Shown here piece after piece: positions 10,766 to 22,399 of a stretch of 64,000 nt of DNA. The stretch lies in NCBI GenBank assembly GCA_029876055.1, contig CM056874.1, positions 620,001 to 684,000 of the forward strand. The letters are read 5' to 3'. Position numbers and translations under genes: made by a program. This DNA is from Madurella fahalii (Eukaryota; Ascomycota; Sordariomycetes; Sordariales). Numbering within the stretch: the stretch's first letter is position 1; every line of letters starts with the position of its first letter. The notes beneath the pieces were generated by a model that was given only the letters and a program-made list of their open reading frames with translations, made no database searches and was not told the origin of the DNA.

Positions 10766-11044
10766 CTTTGCCCTAGTGATATAGGAGGAATTCGTTGAGT
10801 TCCTTCGTAGTCAGCTCTTAGATCTGGAGATATATATCCTCTCTGCAACTACATAGCTTAATAACCTGTATTACACGACAATGAGATAGTGACAGAATTC
10901 ATAAATTGATATATAACTATTATTACGGACCTCTCCTACTAGATAGAGGAGAGTTAGTAGGTAATTAGGCTCCTCTCGAAGTTCTATAAAGAGATTCGCC
11001 TAGCGATTACTTACTAAGCTACCTTACCTACTACTTACTAGCTA

Positions 11045-11310
11045 TTACGTGGCGGAGGCTAACACTGCTCAGCAGTGCCTGGGCCCACATCCCGTCAGGG
11101 ATGACAGCCCAGGGGTCATCGCATACGTCTATAAAGACCCCCCAGATTTGTCCTCAGAGGACCTTCATTCAATCAACCATCATCTATCTTACTTTGTCAT
11201 AGATCATGCCAGTGTTCATGAAGTGCCTATCTCAGCGTCAAGGCTGACGCCCTTGAGGTCACCAGTTGCAGGATCACGACGGAAACCCCGTGACACTAGC
11301 AGCTAGTAAG
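11045..11310. other. GC-richer inserted segment of unknown type in AT-rich decayed sequence
   Basis: About 265 bases stand out from the AT-rich gag remnant by composition. An 85-codon open frame at 11,049-11,306 is present but shows no family signal. The flanks (CTAGCTA on the left, AGCAGCTA on the right) hint at a short duplication but are not decisive. It may be a recent short insertion such as a non-autonomous element. Confidence 0.35.
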
Positions 11311-11621
11311 TACTATCTATAGGATTGAAGATAGTTAGTAGGTTGAAGGGACTTCGGAATACTGCTTCTGACTACAACCTCTACTAGAACTCCTTACAGT
11401 ACTAGAGTCTATTACAAGAGGTATCTAAGCTCTATTAACGCGATTAGGGTGCAATATCATCTACTACAACTATGGAAGGGAAGGTTATATTACTAGGAAC
11501 TGTCTATCGGAGCTATTTAACCCCTCTATACTAAAGAGGGCAGATAAGTAGTAATAATACTACTATACCTGCAACTAATAGGCGTACTACTTAACTAATT
11601 ACCTCTAGATGGGTATACTGA

Positions 11622-11867
11622 TGTAAGGAGTTGTTCACAAGTATATCGAGAGAGTTGGGACATGATATACCAGTACCGATAAGTTAATGATTATAGGGAG
11701 AAGTTTTTATAAATAGCCTCCTTCTATTGATAGAGACTGATCCTTATAGATTAGAAGTTCCCTTGTGTATGTAGTTGCTACGCAGAGTTTTAATCTACTA
11801 GGTAATGTGATATTATTGCGAGGCATTCGCCTAGTCATCCTAATTCCATTAAGAGGCTCTTATTATA
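11622..11867 (-). repeat. Decayed Gypsy LTR (3' LTR of the old copy)
   Basis: It starts TGTAAGGAGTTGTTC and ends CTCTTATTATA, matching the 251-bp Gypsy LTR end to end with many transitions. It is followed by the same polypurine-adjacent sequence as the younger copy at 14,869 (ATTATCCTTTCCCTTC against ATTATCGTCCCCTC), which places it as the 3' LTR of the old minus-strand copy. Confidence 0.65.
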
Positions 11868-12149
11868 ATTATCCTTTCCCTTCAAATAGTTTGTCTACAG
11901 ACCTATTACAGACACGTTATTAAGAGATTCCGTATCATTAGGGTAATATCGTATTTGCATTAGAATCGTGGTATATACGTGTGGGTTTCGTAGTCGCGTT
12001 GATGTAACGACGCGGTTTAGTGCATACGTAATCTCAATACCAAAACAAAATATCGCGATCCCTTTATCAGCAGGTTATTGTAGAAGAGTTCTATATATTA
12101 CGTATATATAGTTAGTGCATGGCTGTAAATTGCAGGTGTATATAGACCA

Positions 12150-13546
12150 CCTTATATAAATATAAATACCCTATATATCTTCAATTCTTTCTAAACTTTT
12201 CTCTCTTTTCTTCTTTAGATCTTCGTTTCGTACATACCGTCAATTCTCTTGTAAGAGGGCGCGCAGTAAACCACTCTACCAATGAACCAAAAGATCCGCC
12301 AGTTCAATCACTCCGTGATTGAACGCTACATACTGTCAAAAGGGTCAAGAAGCTGGATCTTGGATCTGCAAAACACGAACCCGGATCAGTGTGATCCGGA
12401 TTAGTACGACTCGGATAAGTGTGATCCGATCTCTCGGAGACCCGTTAACCCGGGTCTCCGTGGTCCAGGAAAATTGGGAATAAGAAGGAAGCTCACCTCC
12501 GTTAGACAAAGAAGAAAACAAGACATCCTCAATTTTCCATCCTCAATTTACATCTGAATTTCTATCCCAAATTTAACTCCGAACGTTCAGAGGTGCTGTG
12601 CATCCGACACGTACCACTTGCTTATATCACGTACCCGAGGCTGCGCCCTCAGCTGGTCCCGTGACATCTCTGCTCTTATTTATTACGTACTTTTCACCTC
12701 TGCCTCCTCTATTATAATAATTAGCTATATCTCGTCGCCTCTGTCCTCATTACGATAAATGTCAGTTCAGCCTCCGCTTCGTAGTTAGTGCCGTACATAC
12801 GTTATATCAGTATAGCTTAGAAATAACTCGAGCGTGCTAACATACTTACAATCGGTATTGTCTACGACTTCAGCTACTCCTTTTCTTCGTATTATATAGG
12901 CTACTAGAAGAAGAAGGAAATTTGTTTTATAGTAAGTTGTATCTATTTTGTGTTATTTTCATATCCTAATTATATAGGCTCTAGGTAATATAATCGGCGA
13001 CTCCGTTGATCTTATATTGATACTCATATTCAGCAATGTACTAGTCATATATATGGAGTCTGATATATAAGGCAATAATATCTATACTTTTACAGAGGAG
13101 AATCACTAGGTCATTGCAGCTGTTAATAGGGGTCTACTAAGCGTTTTCGGAGCTATAAAGATAGTATATCAATATTAATTCGGCCTAGCTAGTACTAAGA
13201 AACCCTCTTTTATAAGTACTATAAAGGGTAGCTTTTGTATTTAACTCGGCTGATTATTATCTATAGCCTGTTTATATTATATATACATCTCTAGTAACTA
13301 TTTGTTACTAATTTAATTTATAGCTCCTTCCTCATCCTATTCGGGCTAAAGGAGCAACTAGCTCTAAGATTTATCTTTCTATTCTTGTCTCTGAGTTTTT
13401 ACTAACGAATTGGTAGTTCGCTAAAGAGATATATATCTAGAATATATATATTGCTATATATCTAGAGATAAAGGACTTGGAGTTTATAACCTAGTCGAAT
13501 ATCAAATATACATTCTTTATAAAGGTTCAGAAGTATATACAGGTAG
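12150..13546 (+). pseudogene. Oldest copy of the retrotransposon-carried antisense gene (decayed)
   Basis: The TATAAATACCC promoter-like sequence at 12,161-12,170 and the pyrimidine-rich leader match the antisense promoters at 15,351 and 27,413. After the insertion at 12,334-12,609 the coding part resumes, and GGCGACTCCGTTGATCTTAT near 12,992-13,011 matches the GDSVDLI coding stretch of the younger copies. Stops and transitions are too many for translation. It shows that the gene was already carried by the family before the younger copies inserted. Confidence 0.55.
12334..12609 (+). mobile_element. 276-bp solo LTR-like insertion (variant 2)
   Basis: It starts TGTCAAAAGGGTCAAGAAGC and ends GTGCATCCGACA. 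Flanks are CATAC (12329-12333) and CGTAC (12610-12614), a 5-bp duplication with one transition. An inverted copy is at 35,366-35,632. It shares its ends with the 271-bp variant at 9825 and 34,565 but has a different middle with a GATCCGG-rich inverted repeat and no tRNA-like core. Confidence 0.8.
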
Positions 13547-14041
13547 TATTGGGGATAATACAACACCTAGGTCAAGGGTATGATACCCGAGACAGGGCCA
13601 CAACGTCTGGAACAGAGCTTCGGCATCTGGAATAGAACTCCGGCACCCGGAATAAGGCCACAACGCCCGAAACAAGGCCACAACGCCCAGAACAGGGCTC
13701 TGGCACTCGGGATAGGATGTTGGTACCCGGAATAGGGCATTGGCACCCAGAACAGGGTCTAGTATCTCTAAACGCACTATAATCTCATCTGTGGAGCGAA
13801 GAAATCTCGTATTCAAGGAGATCTTCAAAATTAGCTCCACAGTAAGTAGGTGATCTACAATAAGCTCCCTTTTCAATTATCCCGAAGGCTGAAACGGCCG
13901 ACAAGATCAAATTTATAATAACTACGACTTTCCCTCACTTAGATAGAATCAACAATTAAGCACTTTGAAGTCTTTTCTTCACCTTCCTTCTTTTCCATCA
14001 TCCACTATGTGCCTTACCTTGTGCACAACTACACCTCAACA
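13547..14041 (+). mobile_element. 495-bp solo LTR of another family
   Basis: It is bounded by TATTGGGG (originally probably TGTTGGGG) and CCTCAACA, an inverted TGTTG...CAACA pair. It is flanked by a perfect GGTAG duplication (13,542-13,546 and 14,042-14,046). The first part contains short degenerate repeats of the type CAACGCCC(A/G)GAACA(A/G)GG and GGCA(C/T)(C/T)(C/T)GGAA(C/T)AG. A second copy lies in the same orientation at 31,855-32,344. Confidence 0.8.
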
Positions 14042-14361
14042 GGTAGATTTTCCCAAGGAGAATTAGTATATACTTATATGTCAGTTAGGAGGTTATATTA
14101 TCTATATTTCTAATAGTTCTTTCTAAGAGGTTCAGGGTATTTTTATAGATATTTCAATATTAGAGAATGATATCCTGGATAGTAGTTCATCTATAGATCA
14201 ATTGATCTCTCGTTATTTTCTCTTCTATCGCGAATTATACTCTTTTTAGAACTAGGTGATAAACTTCTATATATTACCTATATCCGACTCTACTACCTAC
14301 TAATTATATTCTAAAGGCTATTCTATCTACTTAACCAAATAATACTACTCTTCTTTAAAAT

Positions 14362-14868
14362 TGTAAAGGGGTTGTTCTGGGAACACGTTGAGGGAGATGG
14401 ACTACGATGTCTTGATACCGAAAAGACCTGGACTAGCGGGCGATATCTTGGTGAACAGCCTCCTATCAATTATACAGAGACTGATCCTTGTAGATCAGAA
14501 GTACTCTGCGTGAGAGAGTTCCCTTATGGGGTTCTTATCTATCCTATATCGTGATATCATCTAGTATTATTCGGTGGGTCCTCCTGACTGTAACGAGAGT
14601 CTCCAGACGAAGGTCAGGAGGACCCGCCGAATGATGCTGGATGATGTCACGATACAGGATAGATAAGAACCCCGTGAGGGAACTCTCTCACGCGGGGCAC
14701 TTCTGATCCGCAAGGATCAGTCTCTGTACAATTGATAGGAGGCTGTTCACCAAGATATCGCCCGCTGGTCCAGGTCTTTTCGGTATCAAGACATCGTGGT
14801 CCATCTCCCTCAACGTGTTCCCAGAACAACCCCTTTACACTGACCTTCGTCTGGAGACTTTCGTTATA
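14362..14868 (-). repeat. 3' LTR of G2, split by a nested solo LTR
   Basis: Bases 14,362-14,588 and 14,845-14,868 together give exactly 251 bases, the length of the other Gypsy LTRs. The break is the insertion at 14,589-14,839 plus its 5-bp duplication CTGAC (14,584-14,588 and 14,840-14,844). Confidence 0.9.
14589..14839 (+). repeat. Solo Gypsy LTR inserted in an LTR of its own family
   Basis: It is 251 bases from TGTAACGAGAGTCTCC to CCCCTTTACA, in the opposite orientation to the LTR that it splits, with a perfect CTGAC duplication. The two facing LTRs form a near-perfect inverted repeat. It must have entered as a full element and lost its interior by LTR-LTR recombination, or else entered from LTR circles; the former is usual. 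Confidence 0.9.
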
Positions 14869-15350
14869 AATTATCGTCCCCTCTATAGAACCTGTCCTCA
14901 GGTTCCTTACTGCTGAGGATCGTCTGAACTTAGGGGGTAAGACTTAGGATAATATCGGGTGGATATTAGGTATACGTCGAGTGCTGTTCGTAGCTACGTA
15001 AATGGATAAGTGTCGAACCGGTAGACCTTATAGTCTATCCACTCTAACGAGCTATGTAGTAGGAAAGGAGAAACGATGGTTTAGGGTAAGGAGTGAGTTG
15101 TCTTATAGTCGGGAGGTTTTCGGGAAAAGTTCAGCCGGTTATCGGGCTGTAGTGGGATTCGCGGTTCCGAGGTCCTACTTTCCCGGTTCGGGCCTGAGAT
15201 CCGAATTACAGCCGAATCATCCGGATTTCTATCCGAACTTATACGTTGTCCTTACAACTTCAAAACGTATGAAGATTATACAACTGCTCAATCGTAAGGC
15301 TTATATACAGTTATAAATTTACAGACGTATATTGGTCGTTTCTCCTCGGA

Positions 15351-15358
15351 TATAAATA
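15351..15358 (+). promoter_or_regulatory. TATA box of the antisense gene in G2
   Basis: TATAAATA lies about 190 bases before the inferred start of the antisense gene and is followed by a long pyrimidine tract (about 15,360-15,530), a common fungal promoter layout. The same arrangement occurs at 27,406-27,413 in the nested copy and at 12,161 in the old copy. Confidence 0.5.
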
Positions 15359-15549
15359 CCCCTCTCTTCTCCTACCTTTTCTAAAACTTTTCTTCTTCAG
15401 GCTCTCTTCTATATATTATTTCGCTCGCTTTTCGCTCTGCTCCTATACGTAGCTCGCTGCTCGTCCTTACCTCTCTTTCCCTCTCTCTCTCTCTTCCTCT
15501 TTCTCTCTCTTTCTCTTCTCGTTATCGCTTCAGCTACTTTTCTGTTGCG

Positions 15550-16671
15550 ATAGACGCTTTCGCCGCCTCCGCCGCTGAGGTCACGCTGTATATAAAATAT
15601 ATTTGCTCGGCGCTTAAAAATACTAACCCTCGCTCCGGCGAGGTCCTTACGATTGACTGTTCTTTCGAGTAGTCGACCTCCTTGCGTTGCTCCCATTATA
15701 ATGCAAAGAAAGAGTTGTATATACCGGTAAGTTGTATACATTTTCGGCAGATTGGCGGGGGATTTACTAACGATTGCAGGCCGCTGCCGGAATGGTTGGC
15801 GACTCCGTCGACCTTATAATCCTTGTCGACGTAGCTCGTGCTATCGTCGATTATCATGTAGAGGACGCCGAGGGCGAGCTCGAGGAGGAGGGTAATTGCC
15901 TTCAAATTTCTATACTGTCTCGCTATAGTTATAAGAAAATTGCTACTGCTACTAAAGATCTAATCGGGGCTTTCGACGCTACTGAGACCGCTTATTGCTA
16001 TTAATTCGGTATTTCCGGTACTACTAAGCTATTTTCTATAAGTATATTTGTCTCGCTTGTCTTTATATACAAATCGCTGATATCTCGATAGTAAGTTTAT
16101 ATAGTATATTGCTCTATAGTCGCGTTATATAGCTAACTCCGCCTATAGTAGTCGTCCCGCCCTAGCCGGAACCGCGGCTGTAATACTATCAGATCGAAAA
16201 TTGGGGATTGCTGTAAGAAAAGGAGAGTGAAAGGATGATTCGCATTGAAGGAGCGGCGTCTACGCAGCTATCGCTTCTAAGGAGGTGGTAGGTAACAGTG
16301 TTGAACTCTGAACGTTCCAAAACTTCCGGCGAAGCCGGTAATTTATAGGCCCCTGACCCTAGCAGTGCCCCGCCTGCACCTGACACTCTCCTGCACCTGA
16401 CAAATACCGACGTCAGTCTCAATTACTATATTTCTACTGAGTTATCACTAACTTTTCGTAGTACAAGTCTAAAGTACGTACCTAGGAAATACGGTCTATC
16501 GCTCGTCTGTCGCTTAGTGATATTGGTTTCGTAGGTTAGTCGGGCACTAAACACCGTTTTCTTCAGAAAGTTAAGGAGGAGATTGCCGCTAACGTAGAGG
16601 ATGCAGAGGCCTAGCAGGTTTAGATAGAGGTAGCTCCTAACTTAGAGCTGGTACCGACCTCAATTTTCTAA
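15550..16671 (+). pseudogene. Antisense accessory gene of G2: putative Cys-pair protein, RIP-damaged
   Basis: This gene runs opposite to pol, between pol and the 3' LTR. The inferred start is ATA at 15,550 (ATG in an unmutated copy). Exon 1 encodes AASAAEVT, the Cys-pair region (now mutated, CIKC read as YIKY) and SLRC. An intron with a GTAAGT donor, CTAAC branch and GCAG acceptor (about 15,730-15,779) leads to GDSVDLIILVDVARAIVDY and the Glu-rich part. The 3' part (about 16,460-16,671) matches the nested copy, which reads SLSDIGFVGWSGAKRRFLKK before the stop. A solo LTR at 16,187-16,402 interrupts it. The family is unknown. In the nested copy the Cys pairs are better kept. Confidence 0.55.
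16187..16402 (-). mobile_element. 216-bp solo LTR-like insertion in the antisense gene
   Basis: It is absent from the nested copy at the equivalent place. It is flanked by a perfect AATAC duplication (16,182-16,186 and 16,403-16,407). Its ends, read on the minus strand, are TGTCAGGTGCAGG and GATCTGATA (a RIP-changed CA end). It has no coding content. No relative was seen elsewhere in the window. Confidence 0.82.
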
Positions 16672-16794
16672 GGTTTATATTGTTTTCGGGGGTTTTTCTA
16701 GGGTATTTCGGTTGGGGTTAGCGTCTAATATACCCCGGGATATAGCTTTATACAAGTAGACATTAATTAATATCTTATCGCCTACACTTTCGCT

Positions 16795-19700
16795 GGTTTT
16801 CGTATACTTTTCGGAATTATAATACTAGCTTAGGTACATTTATTATATCCTCCTCTAACACCTACTGATTATACTCCGAGGGCTAGCCTGCCCATTTAAC
16901 TAAAAAGAAGGTTTTACCCTAGAATTTTCTTTCGTCTCGAATCTCTTTAACTTCCTACTCTCCGTCGTCCTTAAGGTCTGGCATCGGTATTATAGACGAA
17001 TCGTCTCCTTTTCGGCTATACTACAGTTCTAACATTGATATAGGAAATACATTATATAAACGATTGTACTTATCCGAGAGTACTAGACAATAAACTAGCA
17101 ATCCGACTTGGTTTAGAACACGAAATGGACCGATGAACTTGGGTACCAATTTCCTTAGTAGCTTAAATCTCAAATTCTAGGTTGATAACAATACCAAACT
17201 TCTATTCTTAAACTCCTTTTTCGTATACTTCTTATTATAATATTGTTTCTGGACTGCTATAGCTTTAGCTTAATTTTATTCTAACTATTTTCTCAGCTCA
17301 GTAAGTTTTTCAATTCTTTCAATTACACTAGATATCCTCCTCTCTTATATATCGCCTTCGATACAGCAGGAAATCGGAGGTTGATAACCTATCAGTACTT
17401 CAAAGGGACTCATCTTGATTATAGAATTGACAGTACTATTAACAACAAATTCTATTTCTAGGAGGAGATTTACCCAGGTAATTTAGTTTTAGCATACGAA
17501 ATAACGGAGGTATTAAATAAGTATTTAATTTACTCACTCCGTTTACCCGTTGGTTTGTAGATAAAAAGCAGTCGAAAGCCGCTTATATACCTTTTATAGG
17601 TAACACAAATCGCTCTAAAACTGTAATATAAAAACAGAACCTCGATCACTAACGCAACCATCAATAGGGCTATACTTGAGTTCAATCTCTTTGTAAACAA
17701 GCTCTATTAATTCTTAGCTGGTGATAGTGGTGGACACTAGAAAGAATCGGTTCATCTTCGTATACCAATCGACAACCACCAGAATTACGTCCTTCTCGGA
17801 GCTATCGGGACTCTTCACCACAGGAAAACCTACAATAAAGTCCATAGTAATTTCACTCTAAGGTCGTATAGGAATCGGCAACGATTCGAGCGATCTATAT
17901 AGCTTATACCGTCTTATCTTATTGATTTAACAGGTATAGCAGGTTCTACAATAGTCTTTAACATCTTTGGTTATACTATACCAGAAGTATTTTCTTTATA
18001 ATAGTTCGAGAGTCTTTTCGATACTAAAATGACCTGCTAACAGATCGTTATAAAAAAGCTAGAGTAACTTCTACTTAACAGCTTATTCTACTAAGACGAA
18101 CAATCGTTCTTAATACAGCAATTCTTACTTATATCCAAGTGCCTATTCGGGCAAAACTCTCTAGTTTCGGGCTGGACTTACCAGCCTTTCCTTGATTTTC
18201 AGAATTACCGGATCCGTAGCTTATAGCTCTAAGATCAATTCTCTTATAGATTTCGACGGTTCTATAATATAAACTGCTTCCAGTCGAGCGTACTCTCTTA
18301 TATATTAACGAATAACAATCTATTCCCGTCCAAGTCAATTAACTTCTTAGTAATCCTAAGGTCCTAGTAGGTAAATACTCAGCGATCCTATAGTAACTTC
18401 TGAGGGACAACCTATTATTTCGAGTTTCCAACTAGCTAGTTTATTAGGGTCCTATATACTAGTATCTTCGCTATTCTCTAGTATATAGTAGGCTCTCTTA
18501 ACCCCTTCTATAATTGTCTTTCCGACCCGGGTACTAGCTAATTTACTAGGGTTTCTTATATAAGCTAATTTACTCTCTTCTACGTAATAGGCAATCTTAT
18601 TTCTTTCTGCAATCAGCTTTCTAATCCGGTTTGCCTAAGTAATTTTGCTCTCAAAAGTAGATATCTACTCGAGTCTGTTAGGACGTTCTTTGTCCTCGTA
18701 ATCTAATCTTCTCGAAGGGCTATCGGCCGGATTTCGCTTCCTAGGCTGATACTTAATAGTAAAATCAAATCCTGCTAGATATATATACTATCTAGCCTGT
18801 CGGCCGTTCAATCGGTTTTGCTTTATAAACCTTTATAGGTTATTATAATCCGAAAATATAGTGACTTTATAGCGACTCCCTTCAACGTAGTGTCGCCAAT
18901 ACTTAAAGGCTTCTATAATAGCTATTATCTCCTTATCAGGAGTTCTATAGTCCTAGGCCGGTCTAGAAAACTTCGCCGACCAGAACGTAACAGGATATTT
19001 TCGGCCCCCTTTCAGGACCTACGACAGGACAGCTCCTATTACAAAGTCAGAGGCGTCTATTTTAATAATAATAGGGAGTTCGGGGTCGAAATGATATAAA
19101 ACTGGTGTATCTTGAAATACTCTCTTGAGCCGTGCGAATCCCGTACGCTCTTCGGCTTCTAACCGGAGGGTTCCCGGTTTTCGTCTATTCTGTAACCCCT
19201 TTAGTAAATTACTTAACGGTAATACAATCTCCGAATAACCTCGAATAAATCGACGGTAAAAATTGTAAAATCTTAAGAAAACTTGGATATCTCGATAGGA
19301 CTGTAGTTCAGGCTAATCTTGGATAGTCTGAATTCGTACCGAATCTATACCAATACCTTCGAGAGTTAAAATATAATCTAGAAATTCTACTTTATCCTGA
19401 TAAAATGAATATTTACTGGGCTTGTAGTATAACTGTATTTGTCTCAGGCGATCCAGGACTCGTCGGAGGTAAGTTATATAGGTTTCCCGGTCTAGGGAGA
19501 AAATTAAAATATTATCCAAATAATATATATAATAATCGTCTAGTAGCCTACCTAAAGCAGTCTGAATATAACTTTAGAAGGTTATAGGAGTATTTGTTAG
19601 GCCAAAAGGTATAATAAGATACTTAAACAGACCGTATCAAGTACGGAAAGCCGTCTTCTATTCGTCTCCTTCTCGGATACGAATCCGGTAGTATACTTCT

Positions 19701-20759
19701 TTCAGGTCTAACTTTGTAAAATACTTTACTCTAGATACTCGGTCTAAGAGTTCTGAGATCAACAGTAAAGGGTACCGATTCTTAACCGTTATCCAGTTGA
19801 GTCCGCGGTAATCTATATATAAGTATAGAATACTATCTTTCTTTAGGACAAACAAGATAGGACTTATAGCTGAACTCTGGGATAGACAAATATAGCCTTT
19901 TACTAGGTTTTCGTATAGATATTCCTCTAAAATCGAAAGTTTATATCGTAATAGAGGGTAAAGAGGCCTAATAGGAGGAATAGTATTAGGGAGTAGATCA
20001 ATAGTATAATCAGTACTTTTAAAAGAAGGCAGAATATCTACATTACTGGAGTTTATAACATCCATAAAGTCTGAGATTTTAGGAAGAATGTCTTCAGGTT
20101 TTCGGGGGGTATTCTCCTCTTCCTCCTCTAGAAAAAGCGCCTCCGGTATATCTAGGTACTGTATTAAGGAATAAATACAAGCTTCTCCTCGATATGTTTT
20201 TAAGAATTTCTTCGGGTTTTCAATCCGAATATACTCCGATTCCGTTATAAACTACTATAAATTCCCTTCTAGGTATAACAAGATCTTATAGGATATTAAA
20301 CTTGGTATTCTAAGAAGAACAGGGGAATTGTTTATAATAAGGGGGTGATTAATAGTAGTATAAGAAATATATATTCTTTAGGTAATTCCTTGGTAGTCTG
20401 TTAGTTTTAAAGGAACTTTATAAACACTAAATGCTTCAACGATATAATAGTCTATAAACCGAATATAGGGTAATTGCATCCCGATCTATTGGAGTTTCCT
20501 CTACTTTACGAACTCCAGACTGATAATATTAATCTCTACTTTAATATCGAGATCGACTGTAATGGATTAAGGGGTATAGTTCAATAAGGTTACGGAAGTA
20601 TATATTTATTCTTTAACTGGAACCCCTAGTATATCGTCTTTACCGACGTAATCGGGGTTTATATCCGCCGGTATCTGCTATTTCCCTGCCGATTTAGGCA
20701 CGATCTCCTACTTCGGTAACTAGGGTACCTAGTAGCTTTATTCACTGATACTCCTTTTT
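16795..20759 (-). pseudogene. pol of G2 (protease, RT, RNase H, integrase, chromodomain), RIP-damaged
   Basis: Read on the minus strand, the order is a protease-linker region, reverse transcriptase (SPILFVLKKD, LYIDYRGLNWIT, YFTKLDLKEVYYRIRI, and YLDNILIF where YLDD is expected), RNase H, integrase and a C-terminal chromodomain close to 16,800-16,950. Many stops are TAG where Trp would be expected. The change of the second catalytic Asp of YLDD to Asn is also a G-to-A type change. It joins gag across the nested insertion. Confidence 0.85.
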
Positions 20760-21010
20760 TGTAACGAGAGTCTCCAGACGAAGGTCAGGAGGACCCGCCG
20801 AATGATGCTGGATGATGTCACGATACAGGATAGATAAGAACCCCGTGAGGGAACTCTCTCACGCGGGGCACTTCTGATCCGCAAGGATCAGTCTCTGTGT
20901 AATTGATAGGAGGCTGTTCACCAAGATATCGCCCGCTAGTCCAGGTCTTTTCGGTATCAAGACATCGTAGTCCATCTCCCTCAACGTATTCCCAGAACAA
21001 CCCCTTTACA
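20760..21010 (+). repeat. 5' LTR of G1
   Basis: It is 251 bases from TGTAACGAGAG to CCCCTTTACA. Its complement contains a 60-codon open frame that recurs in every LTR copy; this follows from sequence identity and is not evidence of a gene. Confidence 0.92.
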
Positions 21011-21042
21011 ATTCTGATCCTTCTATTCTACCGTTGGCCGAG

Positions 21043-22330
21043 ATGGCACCTACGATGAGTACCTCCCGTGAGCTAGGAGCAGAGTCGAGTCCAGGGGAAA
21101 ATACCCCCCAATCACCCACAAATCCTATACGCCTTCATCGGTCGGAATTACCAGGATTTCGACCTCGTATATCTTCGCATACCCTTTCGGACTCCCGGGT
21201 TCTACATCAAGCTCCTTACTATAATAACCTATTGGAATTAACCCGTCTTCGGATACAGCAACTGGAAGCGCTGAAACAACTGCGAGAACAAGAAGAGGGT
21301 TTGCTTCGGAAGCTAGGCATCTTACTAGGCGAATCCTTACCGAAACGCAGGCGATATCGTTCTCCTTCAGCAGGTTCTAGTGACTATAATAAGGACTGAA
21401 AGGCGATCAAGGTGAAGTATCTGATTCAGTTCCCTGACAATACCACCTATCGACGCCGTTTAGAATGGCTCTAAGATCTATAGCGAGCATTTATAGGAGA
21501 CCCAAAACGGTTTAAAACGGGTATAAACCAGATCCTTTTCGCTTTAGATCAAATAGAAGAACGTCCTTACAATCGATAGTACAGTCATTGTAACAATCTT
21601 CCGACAGATATATAACAAGAGGCCGAAAACGACTAGAAAACGTTTGAAGATTGGACACTGAACTATATTCGAGATCTTATAGATCAAGAATCTACTATTA
21701 TAAAGTAGCTCAATGATATTAAGTAACGAGAAAACCAGTCTCCCTTAGACTTTCATCAGTACTTAGAATCCCTTAAGGCCCAATTCCCGAAGCAGGATAA
21801 AAAGGCTCGTACTCTCACCTTTTATACGAAGCTTTCGTCCGCAATTAGCAACCATATCGACTTATACGTCTACAACAAGCCAGAGACTCGGGAAGAGATA
21901 GTCAAACTCGCTACTCAAATTTAGCATAGTTTCTAGTACCGAAAACCTCAGGAAGCCCCCAAGCATTCGTCCCGAAATCCTTCTTACTCTTCTCCTTTAT
22001 CGCGTTCTTCCCTAACCTATAAATCGTCATTTTATCCTCGAAGAGCGTCATTATCCTATTATTACCAACGAAACGTATAGTCAACGACGCTACATACGAA
22101 ACCTGACGACCACCCTACATCAACCCCATCTCATTTCAATCAGCTGAACCCTACAGACAGTCAGGGAAACCCTTTAACTTGTTTTATTTATAGCAGTAAC
22201 ACCTATTTCGCTAACGACTGCCCATAAAAAGGAGTATCAGTGAACAAAGCTACTAGGTACCCCAGTCGCCGAGGTAGGGGATCGCGCCCAAATCGGCAGG
22301 GAAACGGCAGATACCGGCGGATATAAACCC
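21043..22330 (+). pseudogene. gag of G1, RIP-damaged
   Basis: It starts at ATG 21,043, 32 bases after the LTR. The first 118 codons are open (a Ser/Pro/Arg-rich start, then IQQLEALKQLREQEEGLLRK). After the first stop the frame continues with a capsid-like part (FEDWTLNYIRDLIDQES, HQYLESLKAQFPKQDKKART) and a CCHC knuckle whose first part now reads CFIYSSNTYFANDC (expected CxxCxxxxHxxxxC). Stops are mostly TAG. Pol continues in another frame. Confidence 0.82.
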
Positions 22331-22399
22331 CGATTATATCGGTAAAGACAATGCACTAGGGGTTCCAGTCAAAGAACAAATATATACTTCCGCAACCTT

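Larger units (their letters stand above)
9540..11620 (+). pseudogene. LTR-retrotransposon gag remnant, interrupted by inserted repeats
   Basis: The plus strand gives a decayed gag protein in pieces. LINEIEDSLTSNC and LPNIPEISDAQVLNSF lie upstream of the insertion at 9825-10095. Up to 10508, before the Gypsy LTR, the frame reads FKANFCLLGNVLNSDYITYI and SCLYETSKNT. After the LTR it gives EEFVEFLRSQLLDLE. Near 11450-11500 a CCHC-type knuckle appears as CYNYGREGYITRNC, with RIP-type changes. Many stops are present. No pol follows before the old Gypsy LTR at 11622, so the element is truncated there. Confidence 0.6.

Noticed and set aside
11049..11306. An 85-codon frame in the GC-rich segment
   Set aside because: No protein-like pattern or signal; the segment is better described as an insertion of unknown type.
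12240..12333. A stretch whose complement (TTGGTTCATTGGTAGAGTGG) resembles part of a tRNA gene
   Set aside because: No complete cloverleaf with acceptor, anticodon and T arms could be drawn, so no tRNA gene is called.
15002..15316. A 104-codon frame starting MDKCRTGRPYS, with a related frame at 27,409-27,762
   Set aside because: It lies upstream of the antisense TATA box within sister element copies; conservation follows from recent common descent and there are no domain features. It could be a small gene but the evidence is too weak.
20818..21000. A conserved 60-codon frame starting MFWE(H/Y)VEGDG, found also at 14,372, 14,647, 27,954 and 29,377
   Set aside because: It lies wholly inside the 251-bp LTR and is conserved only because the LTR copies are nearly identical. 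The decayed LTRs at 10,509 and 11,622 do not keep it.
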